The translations under genes were made by a program, and so were the position numbers. Positions 1 to 5,934 of a stretch of DNA of 9,364 nucleotides are shown here, in pieces. Origin of the DNA: Methanobacteriota archaeon (lineage in GTDB: Archaea; Thermoplasmatota; Poseidoniia; Poseidoniales; Poseidoniaceae); the NCBI GenBank assembly GCA_009936765.1, contig JAACDL010000065.1, positions 1-9,364 of the forward strand, in the 5' to 3' direction. How positions within the stretch are numbered: position 1 is the first letter of the stretch; every line of letters begins with the position of its first letter. Below the pieces are notes generated by a model that was not told the origin of the DNA, did not search any database, and saw only the letters and a list, made by a program, of their open reading frames with translations.

Positions 1-1695
1 ATTGATGGTTTCGTAGGCGACAATCAAATGGTTCCATTATCTGACATGATTGTTCAGGTAACAGTTGAAGGTATTCCAATTGGTAATGCAACAACAGATT
101 CTAACGGTAACTTCAGTTTCAACTGGGTTGTTCCAAACTTCTTGTCGGACGGCGTACATACAGTTGTTGCAGATGTTCCTGCTCAGGGATGGTATCGTTC
201 AGGGCAAGCAAATACAACATTCTTCTTATCGCACCGTACAGGAATTACAGTAGACTTTGTCGACAAAGATGCAACTAGGAATGACTTCTGGGAAATATCT
301 GGTTCACTGTATGATATTGATACAGCCTTAAACGATGGGTTGCCCGGGGAAACAATCTTCATCTTCTTGGATGGAGTTCAGGTTGGTTTTGCTACAACTA
401 CTTTGACTGGTGATTTCTCTACATCTATTCGTGCAGACTCAGATTACTCTCGTGGCACTCACGTGATGCGGTTTGCCTTCGATGGAAGTACAGGCCATCT
501 GCCAATTGATTCTAACGAGACGGTTTTGGTTTGGGCAGATGTCAATGTCAATATAGATTCCATACAGCCATATGATGTTGTTAGAAGTGACAGCACTACA
601 TACAAGATTCAGATTACTGGAAGAGTTACTGAAATTGGTGGCCAAGGTGTTCTTATCGACGGTGCATCACTTGTATTAGGTGAAGGAATAAATTGTGGAA
701 CCAGTGGTGTTGATAGCCGTTGTATCACTACAGACAGTATTATCTGGAATGGTGGCACTTTCACTCTGAGTGCTACTGCTCCATCATGGATTGAACCAGG
801 TCAGATGCAATTTAATCTTCTGACACCTGAAAACTCCACATTGTATCTACGCTCTGGAAACTCTTGGACGGAACCTGTTTCAGTTAGGATCAACCTCAAG
901 TCTCCAATCAGTGTTGACATTGATGACATAATTGAGGGAGAACAAGAAGTTGTTTCTGGTGAGATTGAACTCATCGCAGATGACACTGATGAGGGCGTTG
1001 AAGGTATTGCAATCACTGTTTATCTTGAATCAGAAAACAATACTCGACTAGATGAAGTCGTTATTGTCACTGATTCGGATGGTATTGCTTCGTTTGAGTT
1101 TAATTCCGACCCGCCATATGGCGATGTTTCCGAATATGGAGAGTTGACTCTAAAGATTCAGATATCTCCTAACTTTGTAATTTCAGATGGTTCAATGAGT
1201 GAATTCAATACAATTTACAGCTCAGGAATTAATCCAGACTACACCTATGAGAGCGATAGTAGCGGTGCTCCATGGTGGGTTTATGTGATTGCAATACTGA
1301 TTATTGGAGCAGGTGCTGCATTCGTTATCATGAGGCGCCGTGCAACAGAGGCTGCAAAAGAAATAGCGGACATATCCTCCTACACAGCCGAGTTACTGGC
1401 GGCTGGAGATTCAATGCGTGAAGCAATCTTCCAATGCTATGAGAGCTTGGTTCACATCTTGATGGGAAGGGGATTCCTACGACGTGATTTCGAAACTGTC
1501 AGAGAATTCGAAATGGCGATTCGTGCGGCTCTTCCAAATATCACGGAGGAGTCACTATCCCTGCTTGATAATGTATGCGAAGAGGCAAGATATAGCCGAC
1601 ACGAAATGGGTGAGAGTCACAAGATAAATGCACAAGAAGCACTGACAAGAGTAGTCGGTGAGATTGGGCAGTTAGGCGAGATTCCAAACCGATGA
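1..1695 (+). CDS. Surface-exposed multi-Ig-like protein with membrane anchor and DUF4129-like cytoplasmic tail (5' partial)
   Basis: The reading frame is open from base 1, so the true start lies outside the window; 564 residues are visible before the TGA at 1693. Visible residues 1 to about 415 are beta-rich and fall into about four Ig-like or carboxypeptidase-regulatory-like modules. Two of these carry the typical TTDSNGNFSF and VTDSDGIASFEF strand-turn-strand signature. Cys232 and Cys241 could form a disulfide. A single hydrophobic helix at 425-444 (WWVYVIAILIIGAGAAFVIM) is followed by RRR, the usual stop-transfer charge pattern, so the N-terminal part should be outside the cell. The tail (about 471-545) resembles the DUF4129 domain often found at the C-terminus of membrane transglutaminase-like proteins: a helical block with GRGFLRRDFETVREFE and then a conserved EEARYS. 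Whether a transglutaminase core lies upstream cannot be seen. Role in adhesion or cell-surface organisation is an inference. Confidence 0.8.
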   Translation: MDGFVGDNQMVPLSDMIVQVTVEGIPIGNATTDSNGNFSFNWVVPNFLSDGVHTVVADVPAQGWYRSGQANTTFFLSHRTGITVDFVDKDATRNDFWEISGSLYDIDTALNDGLPGETIFIFLDGVQVGFATTTLTGDFSTSIRADSDYSRGTHVMRFAFDGSTGHLPIDSNETVLVWADVNVNIDSIQPYDVVRSDSTTYKIQITGRVTEIGGQGVLIDGASLVLGEGINCGTSGVDSRCITTDSIIWNGGTFTLSATAPSWIEPGQMQFNLLTPENSTLYLRSGNSWTEPVSVRINLKSPISVDIDDIIEGEQEVVSGEIELIADDTDEGVEGIAITVYLESENNTRLDEVVIVTDSDGIASFEFNSDPPYGDVSEYGELTLKIQISPNFVISDGSMSEFNTIYSSGINPDYTYESDSSGAPWWVYVIAILIIGAGAAFVIMRRRATEAAKEIADISSYTAELLAAGDSMREAIFQCYESLVHILMGRGFLRRDFETVREFEMAIRAALPNITEESLSLLDNVCEEARYSRHEMGESHKINAQEALTRVVGEIGQLGEIPNR

Positions 1696-2118
1696 TTACC
1701 AGCGAAGATCTAACACTCCGCCATTGAGTGTAGCCTTGATTGAATCGACCTCTGCAGGTAGTGGTAACTTTCTAACGAAGTTGTTTCCAACTTTGAGTTT
1801 GAGAATACTGTGTCCATCAACAGTTGCTTTAGAAAGTTCGACGGATGGTAAGTCTGCTCCGTGTAGAGGAATCGACAAACCATCTGTTCTTCTAACGCCA
1901 TTTAGTTCTTCAACAATCCAATTCAGAACTCTTTCTGGAGCAATATCTACCATGTGTTTCTCAGGTAGTTCACCAGATGCGATTAGCATCATTGTGTGGC
2001 GGTCTCTAACTTCGTTCAAATGGTCGCCTGAAATCTCAAAAGTGGCGTGCAGTTCACTTGGTGTTGCGTCAAGACCATCTGATGCAGTCAAGATTTCGAC
2101 CTCTTCCCACTCTTCCAT
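1696..2118 (-). CDS. Small Hsp20/alpha-crystallin-like protein (140 aa)
   Basis: The C-terminal third (about residues 95-140) reads like the end of an alpha-crystallin fold. It has NFVRKLPLPAEVD, then SIKATLNGGVLDLRW, which correspond to the F-x-R-x-(F/L)-x-LP-x-x-V-D and A-x-x-x-N-G-V-L strands of Hsp20 proteins. The first 80 residues are acidic and I recognise no domain there. The final I-x-I/V oligomerisation motif of typical small heat shock proteins is absent, since the protein stops right after the last core strand. The start ATG at 2118 has GGAGGG seven bases upstream, a good Shine-Dalgarno. The gene follows the helicase by 36 bases on the same strand, so co-transcription is likely. 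Its stop codon touches the stop of the convergent surface-protein gene. A holdase chaperone role is family-based inference; a CS-like or unrelated beta-sandwich is possible. Confidence 0.6.
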   Translation of the reverse strand: MEEWEEVEILTASDGLDATPSELHATFEISGDHLNEVRDRHTMMLIASGELPEKHMVDIAPERVLNWIVEELNGVRRTDGLSIPLHGADLPSVELSKATVDGHSILKLKVGNNFVRKLPLPAEVDSIKATLNGGVLDLRW

Positions 2119-2154
2119 GTTCTAACCCTCCAGTGGCGGAGCGTATTGAACCTT

Positions 2155-4215
2155 TCAGATGTCGGCTTCTCTTTTGACTTTAGAAAAGAAGCGTTTTGCA
2201 AAGCGCCCTGACCCATCATGATTGCTCACTTGATTCATCTTAATATCGGGTGGATAGCAGATTGAATATGTTCTATCGACATTTCTCCGATCGAGTAGAA
2301 CAATCAGTACTCTGTCCCCCATTGCTCTTATCGGGCGGCCCATAGCTTGCAATATTGTATTGATGGCCGGTTGAGAGTTTGCATATCTCCAGTGATTAGT
2401 TTGACCGAACTTATCCTTGATGTAATTACCATACGACTTTTGGAACACTGATGGGGGAGCATTTTGTATTCCCACACAAATAACAGCATCAAGGATTCCA
2501 CCTGCATAATCTACTCCCTCGGAAAGTCGACCATTGAAAACTCCTGCAAGTAGTATTTTTCTGCCAATTTTGGGGGCTTCTTCAAGGTCGACTAGCAATG
2601 CAGCAATGTCTTTTTTACTCCATTTCTTTGATTCTACTAATTTCTTTACTCCTGGTACGTAAAGGTCGTCGAAAGTTTCTTCCAAGAATTTGTATGATGG
2701 TACGAATACAGCAACATTACCTGGGGTGTTTTGGACAACAGCCTGAATGTGCTGTTGGATTTTCTTGGTATTATCTGGCCCTCTTGCTCTGTACAATGTA
2801 GTCACATCTGTTGCGACAACAATCGGTCGCCTTTCCTTTGCGAAAGGAGAAGGATGTATGGACTCACCTCGCATCTTCGGAGTTAGGCCAAGTAGGTCTG
2901 CAAACATGTTTGGCGGGTCTAGAGTTCCAGACATCAGAATTGCTCCTGCCGTTCTCTCAAATATTGGTCCAGCGACTAATCCGGCATCTAACAGATGAGT
3001 TACTATACGCCCAGCAGTGCCTTCTCCATCGAATACTAGGCAGAGTGCTGAGCCATCTCCAAACCTGTCCAATACATCAATCAGGTGAGCTAGAAGGTGT
3101 GCGGATGGCTCATTATCCCCATCTTCATCTATTTCTACTTCATTCGATTCCAAAATCTGCTTGAACATTTTCAAACGTACAATTGTATCTGGATTTGCAA
3201 AAGCACTATTGGTTCCAGTTAGTGTTGATTGATTCACAATCGCTGCAACAGCATCGAAGGCCTCATTTAGCCAAGATAGGACATCATCTGCCTTAATCAG
3301 CATTTCATCATTTGAATCGATTTGTGAAATCATTCTCTTGAACTCTCGAACTAGAACTAGTCTGAACTCTTTGCATACAGCCAAGCACCAAGATTTCAAC
3401 ATTATTGCATCGCCCATCAAGTCGTTTACTTGGGCGACTTTCTGCATGTCACCAAGATTTTCTTCGACCTCTGAGGCTGCGTTACGAACCATTGTAGGTG
3501 TTAGTCTTCTTTGCATACCCATTCGAACCCTGTCTGGTAAATTGTGTGCTTCATCCACAATGACAATCAGATCATCGAGTTTCAAATCCATTGCTTTTAG
3601 TGATGCATTTCTCACTTCTTCGATGAATAAATGATTGTAATCACAAACTATAATCTGTGCTTCTTTGGCTACAGTTCTGGCTGCTTTCCAAGGGCAAGTT
3701 TGGCGTTTCTCTCCATTTTCGATATGTGTTTTGCTCATCTCGACTAGTTCATCTACATGAAGCGGGTCAGAAAGAATTCGTCTTTCAAAGCCGGGGGCTT
3801 TGGTCAACCATGGTTTACATTGCTTGTTTTTCCTGTGATTAGAACATAATAGGGAGAAACTTACACCACGATTTCCAGCAAAAGGTTCCACACACATTCC
3901 CGATTGGCCAATCATATCCACTAAGGTTATTTTTTCACCTTCGCGGATTTCGTTAATCCTACGAACAGTATCTACAACGATCTTGTGTTGACTTTGTCTT
4001 GGAGTTAGGAACATTATCGTTTTCCGCTCATCAGATGAATCTGCGAATTCTAGGGCTGCAGCCAAAGCAGCAGCGGTCTTACCAATGCCAGTTGGTGCAC
4101 TTGCAAGATGTGCTCCGCCCTTTGCTAGGGTGTCCAAACAAGCGGAAATCATTTCCAATTGCCCTTCTCTGGGAGTTGGGTGCGCTAGCCAAGAGAGTCC
4201 CGCATCGCCACCCAT
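2155..4215 (-). CDS. XPD/Rad3-family iron-sulfur DNA helicase (superfamily 2, DEAD_2 type)
   Basis: This 686-residue ATP-dependent helicase should unwind DNA 5' to 3' like archaeal XPD, which acts in DNA repair. Visible motifs are: the early Q-like PREGQLEM at 15-22; Walker A APTGIGKT at 40-47; DEAH box at 221-224; the GVFNGRLSEGVDYAG motif V region; and motif VI QAMGRPIRA at 623-631. Between Walker A and DEAH there are four cysteines, C108, C124, C133 and C174, the last in CPW followed by an IIVCDYNHLF segment. This is the layout of the XPD 4Fe-4S domain. Length is slightly above that of many archaeal XPDs. ATG 4215 is the only start available: the frame stays open back to a TAG at 4321 but holds no ATG, GTG or TTG. 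No Shine-Dalgarno precedes it, so the mRNA may be leaderless. DinG or another FeS paralog is an alternative, though archaeal context favours XPD-like. Confidence 0.92.
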   Translation of the reverse strand: MGGDAGLSWLAHPTPREGQLEMISACLDTLAKGGAHLASAPTGIGKTAAALAAALEFADSSDERKTIMFLTPRQSQHKIVVDTVRRINEIREGEKITLVDMIGQSGMCVEPFAGNRGVSFSLLCSNHRKNKQCKPWLTKAPGFERRILSDPLHVDELVEMSKTHIENGEKRQTCPWKAARTVAKEAQIIVCDYNHLFIEEVRNASLKAMDLKLDDLIVIVDEAHNLPDRVRMGMQRRLTPTMVRNAASEVEENLGDMQKVAQVNDLMGDAIMLKSWCLAVCKEFRLVLVREFKRMISQIDSNDEMLIKADDVLSWLNEAFDAVAAIVNQSTLTGTNSAFANPDTIVRLKMFKQILESNEVEIDEDGDNEPSAHLLAHLIDVLDRFGDGSALCLVFDGEGTAGRIVTHLLDAGLVAGPIFERTAGAILMSGTLDPPNMFADLLGLTPKMRGESIHPSPFAKERRPIVVATDVTTLYRARGPDNTKKIQQHIQAVVQNTPGNVAVFVPSYKFLEETFDDLYVPGVKKLVESKKWSKKDIAALLVDLEEAPKIGRKILLAGVFNGRLSEGVDYAGGILDAVICVGIQNAPPSVFQKSYGNYIKDKFGQTNHWRYANSQPAINTILQAMGRPIRAMGDRVLIVLLDRRNVDRTYSICYPPDIKMNQVSNHDGSGRFAKRFFSKVKREADI

Positions 4216-4224
4216 ATAGGGATG

Positions 4225-4242
4225 CCTTCGTCGAAGGTATTT
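4225..4242 (-). promoter_or_regulatory. Putative helicase promoter: weak TATA-like element plus 13-bp palindrome
   Basis: Directly visible is CCTTCG-T-CGAAGG at 4225-4237, a perfect 6-bp inverted repeat around one base, lying 10 bases before the helicase ATG. Just upstream on the minus strand (4242 to 4237) is AAATAC, centred about 25 bases from the ATG. That is the distance of an archaeal TATA box from a leaderless start. A palindrome between TATA and start is where archaeal repressors typically block transcription, so an operator is possible. The TATA match is weak and the operator role is inference. Confidence 0.35.
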
Positions 4243-4264
4243 GAGGTTGAGGTTGTTGAAGTAG

Positions 4265-4503
4265 CGGTTGCACCGTTTGAGTAATTTGCACCCGGATGTG
4301 GGGTCCGGGTGCGTGTGGAACTAATCCTGCTTAACAAGCTGGATTGGAATCGGAGTCCCCCTGGTCATCCAGGGGGACGTTTGTTGGGTTGCCAGTTTGT
4401 GCAATTTTTGCACGTAGACGCAGTGCTACGAAACTGATGTTACCTGGCGGTGTAACATCTGCTCGGAAAGAGGGAGTACGGTTGTTTCCAAGTTCGTCCT
4501 CCC
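4265..4503. other. Cluster of strong inverted repeats / candidate structured RNA region
   Basis: This gap between the regulator and helicase genes is packed with successive dyads. H0: CGGT/ACCG at 4265-4275. H1: 4288-4296 GCACCCGGA with 4304-4312 TCCGGGTGC, a perfect 9-bp stem with a 7-base loop. H2: 4321-4347, CTAATCC with GGATTGG around an inner GCTT/AAGC, one T-T mismatch and one G-T pair. H3: 4355-4364 GTCCCCCTGG with 4369-4378 CCAGGGGGAC, a perfect 10-bp stem and loop TCAT. H4: a three-way junction, outer CAGTTT 4393-4398 with AAACTG 4431-4436, enclosing GTGCAA/TTGCAC (4399-4413) and GTAG/CTAC (4414-4429). H5: GATGTTAC 4436-4443 with GTAACATC 4452-4459. H6: GGGAG 4472-4476 with CTCCC 4499-4503. 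The stems work on either strand. H2 to H6 overlap a small minus-strand reading frame; H1 sits after its stop, as a 3' hairpin would. No conserved motif of RNase P, SRP or tRNA was found. Confidence 0.6.
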
Positions 4504-4510
4504 ATCGCAT
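4331..4510 (-). CDS. Hypothetical 59-residue protein
   Basis: This is a short reading frame from ATG 4510 to TAA at 4331-4333. I do not recognise the product. The start is supported by GGAGGGGAT upstream on the minus strand, eight of nine positions matching the ideal GGAGGTGAT, ending six bases before ATG. An in-frame TAG at 4535-4537 closes the frame upstream. Residues 1-20 are polar and basic/acidic; 24-39 (NISFVALRLRAKIAQT) alternate in a way that suggests strand then helix; the tail at 47-56 is acidic (LDDQGDSDSN), and the last residue is Cys59. Codons are unremarkable for the neighbourhood (CGT/CGA Arg, no ATA or AGG). It lies 38 bases after the stop of the ribbon-helix-helix gene on the same strand, so it may share that transcript. 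The same bases form hairpins H2 to H6, so the alternative is a non-coding RNA with a chance open frame. Confidence 0.5.
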   Translation of the reverse strand: MRWEDELGNNRTPSFRADVTPPGNISFVALRLRAKIAQTGNPTNVPLDDQGDSDSNPAC

Positions 4511-4548
4511 TTTCCCATCCCCTCCATTATGTGGCTATCACCCTGTTT

Positions 4549-4923
4549 TCACTCAGTGAACTCCTTGCGTCTTACAGTCTTGCTTCGGGCTTCTGTTAGG
4601 CCTTCAGCGAGAGTATCATTCAATGCTGCCTCTTCCTGTATTAGGCGGCGAACATAGTCTTGCATTCCTTGTGATGCTGCTTGTTCTGGACTTATTCCTT
4701 GAAGTTCGTATAGATCTCCAAGTCTGCTCTTCATCGAGCGACCTACTGGAATAGTGATAGTTTCCATATCTGGAAGTAGTGGTTGCCCATCGAGGAATAA
4801 ACGAATCGCTGCTCTAATCACATCGCTTCGATTTCTTGCCCCATCTAGTCCTACTCTGGCATCGAGAAGAGCAATCTCTTCATCGGTGATTCGTAGTGAG
4901 ACTAGGGTGCTTGGGGTGGTCAT
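4549..4923 (-). CDS. Tandem ribbon-helix-helix (CopG/MetJ-Arc type) regulator
   Basis: This is a DNA-binding regulator of 124 residues when started at 4923. Residues 6-46 are a clear ribbon-helix-helix unit: strand LVSLRI, helix TDEEIALLDARV, turn, then RSDVIRAAIRLFL. Residues 53-97 look like a second, diverged copy: strand ETITIPV, helix SMKSRLGDLYELQG, then SPEQAASQGMQDYVRRLI. Since these folds act as dimers, one chain may carry both halves. A charged helical tail (98-124) follows. Possible starts are 4950, 4929 and 4923. The last is preferred because GAGG lies seven bases upstream and because the TATA-like element at 4959-4967 would place transcription start near 4938, inside the 4950 version. 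Divergent to a winged-helix gene, with palindromes between them, so auto- or cross-regulation is likely. The stop lies inside the palindrome TTCACT-C-AGTGAA (4548-4560). Confidence 0.75.
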   Translation of the reverse strand: MTTPSTLVSLRITDEEIALLDARVGLDGARNRSDVIRAAIRLFLDGQPLLPDMETITIPVGRSMKSRLGDLYELQGISPEQAASQGMQDYVRRLIQEEAALNDTLAEGLTEARSKTVRRKEFTE

Positions 4924-4958
4924 CCGCATTCCTCTGTACCCCTTCCACATAACATCAG

Positions 4959-4967
4959 GTATATGAA
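4959..4967 (-). promoter_or_regulatory. TATA-like promoter element for the ribbon-helix-helix gene
   Basis: On the minus strand the bases read TTCATATAC. Centred near 4962, this predicts transcription start near 4938 by the usual archaeal spacing of about 24 to 26 bases. The resulting leader of about 15 bases would contain the GAGG that serves ATG 4923. The identical nine bases occur before the small membrane-protein gene (8198-8206). Confidence 0.45.
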
Positions 4968-4978
4968 TGTATTACATT
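4966..4978. promoter_or_regulatory. Palindrome in divergent regulator promoter region (possible operator)
   Basis: AATGTA-T-TACATT is a perfect 6-bp inverted repeat around one base, touching the TATA-like element of the ribbon-helix-helix gene. Just to the right are two similar ten-base direct repeats, ACATTTGATG (4974-4983) and ACATTTTGAC (4984-4993), the first overlapping the palindrome. This arrangement suits binding by a dimeric regulator such as either flanking gene product; the function is inferred from position only. Confidence 0.45.
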
Positions 4979-5027
4979 TGATGACATTTTGACTTACAGT
5001 TGATTACAAAGTACTGCACAACTTGGA

Positions 5028-5043
5028 GCACATTGAAATGTGC
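5028..5043. promoter_or_regulatory. Palindrome overlapping the winged-helix start codon
   Basis: GCACATT (5028-5034) and AATGTGC (5037-5043) are perfect 7-bp arms separated by GA. The right arm contains the ATG at 5038, and the left arm begins at the end of the GGAG ribosome binding site (5025-5028). As DNA it could be an autoregulatory operator; as RNA it would fold the start codon into a hairpin and limit translation. Confidence 0.45.
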
Positions 5044-5364
5044 AATGTCGTAGGATACCTCATGGTCGAGCGTCTTCACTTCCTACGCAGACTTGGCGTA
5101 CCAGGAAGTGCAGTAACTGTTCTTTCTCAGCTTTCAAATGGTGACAAGACCACATCTGAGATGTCAGAGTGTTCAGGCATGTCGAAAAGTGCCATCCTAG
5201 TTGGTATCAATTACTGGCATAAGTTGGGGGTTGCTAAGAGGTCAAATACCAACGAGTGGCAACTTGATGAATTAAATCATGTAAAACAGATGGTTGAAAT
5301 TCTAAAGGCTGAGGAAGACGAATTAATTTCTTCAATCGCTCGAATCGATGAGTTAATTGATTGA
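5038..5364 (+). CDS. Winged helix-turn-helix protein with C-terminal coiled coil
   Basis: A small transcription-regulator-like protein of 108 residues. Residues 10-30 form a first helix (VERLHFLRRLG). Residues 24-68 resemble a MarR/TrmB-like winged helix-turn-helix, with AVTVLSQLSNGDKTTSEMSECSGM followed by a helix KSAILVGINYWHKLG as probable recognition helix, and VAKRSNTNEWQL as the wing. Residues 75-106 are a continuous charged helix with hydrophobic spacing typical of a dimerising coiled coil. Start 5038 is chosen because GGAG lies nine bases upstream; the frame also allows TTG 5023 and ATG 5062, the latter with AGGA six bases before it. It is divergent from the ribbon-helix-helix gene, and its end overlaps the next reading frame by eight bases if that one starts at TTG. 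The ligand or target is unknown. Confidence 0.7.
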   Translation: MCNVVGYLMVERLHFLRRLGVPGSAVTVLSQLSNGDKTTSEMSECSGMSKSAILVGINYWHKLGVAKRSNTNEWQLDELNHVKQMVEILKAEEDELISSIARIDELID

Positions 5365-5857
5365 AGTTAGAGACGGCAATCCTCAAACGGTAGTCCTTGA
5401 TGGGAGATACATGGCACTAATTGCAACCCGAGGACTGTATCTCTACCTAGAGGTTCTAACTACTGCACTGGATGATGACATTGTCACAGATGACGAAGCA
5501 TCAATACTGAAGGTACTTGCAATCGCTTTGGGAATGGATCCTTCCAATGTTGGTGCTGCTATGGATGTTGCAAGAGGCGTTGATCCTTCACCAATTACAA
5601 ATCCAGATGATTATTCTACACACCAAGTAGGTGATGCAACAACATACCAATCTGCATTGGTTGCCGCCCTAGATGATGAAATCATTACAGAAGATGAATG
5701 GGCAATTCTTGAGAACTTGAGAAAGTTGCTTGGAATTCAACCTGACCAGCATGCTTTGATTGAAGAAGCGATTCGTGCAATGTCGGGGCATGACCAAAAT
5801 GGAGAACGCAGATTAGAGCGTCTGGAACGGTTTAACACCGTCTGTCCATACTTCTAG
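5357..5857 (+). CDS. TerB-like duplicated helical protein
   Basis: The protein contains two copies of one acidic helical unit: residues 27-64 (YLYLEVLTTALDDDIVTDDE then ILKVLAIALGMDPSN) and 97-131 (YQSALVAALDDEIITEDEWA then ILENLRKLLGIQPDQH). The pattern ALxDxxITxDExxILxxLxxxLGI is that of TerB/DnaJ-associated-like helical domains seen in many archaeal proteins of unknown role. No membrane segment is present, so it should be cytoplasmic. The tail is basic (ERRLERLERF) and ends with a cysteine-containing CPYF. The outer start is TTG 5357, directly after an in-frame TAA and overlapping the winged-helix gene by eight bases, which would suit coupled translation. ATG 5411, with GGGAG four bases upstream, would give 148 residues and is equally possible. 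Pairing with the upstream regulator suggests a shared function that I cannot name. Confidence 0.65.
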   Translation: MIEVRDGNPQTVVLDGRYMALIATRGLYLYLEVLTTALDDDIVTDDEASILKVLAIALGMDPSNVGAAMDVARGVDPSPITNPDDYSTHQVGDATTYQSALVAALDDEIITEDEWAILENLRKLLGIQPDQHALIEEAIRAMSGHDQNGERRLERLERFNTVCPYF

Positions 5858-5908
5858 TCTACTCTAGTTTAGGCAATGCTTGTAAAGGGCCTTAAGGTGG
5901 CTCGGCCA

Positions 5909-5920
5909 ACACAATTGTGT
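5909..5920. promoter_or_regulatory. 12-bp palindrome upstream of gdhA
   Basis: ACACAATTGTGT is a perfect palindrome 14 bases before the gdhA ATG and just upstream of its AGGTG ribosome binding site (5925-5929). A second short palindrome, CCTTAAGG, is at 5890-5897. Either could be a site for a nitrogen-responsive regulator, but nothing in the bases names the protein. Confidence 0.35.
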
Positions 5921-5934
5921 AATTAGGTGCTAGA

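Noticed and set aside
1724..2125. Plus-strand 133-residue frame
   Set aside because: It is antisense to the Hsp20-like gene, is Ser-rich in the manner of shadow frames and lacks a ribosome binding site.
4216..4320. N-terminal extension of the helicase
   Set aside because: The frame is open back to TAG 4321 and reads plausibly (for example LKYLRRRHPY) but contains no ATG, GTG or TTG, and archaeal XPD proteins normally begin close to the GQ motif.
4265..4503. Known RNA gene (RNase P RNA, SRP RNA, 5S rRNA or tRNA) in the hairpin cluster
   Set aside because: Neither strand shows the RNase P core motifs, the SRP GGAAG/AGCAG loop or a tRNA T-loop. A stretch resembling the 5S loop (CGAACTTGGAA on the minus strand) lacks the surrounding 5S helices.
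4344..4559. Plus-strand 71-residue frame
   Set aside because: Its product is Ser/Pro-rich without domain features, it has no ribosome binding site, and it is antisense to the better-supported minus-strand small frame and the end of the regulator gene.
5023..5037. TTG 5023 as start of the winged-helix gene
   Set aside because: The GGAG at 5025-5028 is better used as ribosome binding site for ATG 5038; no Shine-Dalgarno precedes TTG 5023.
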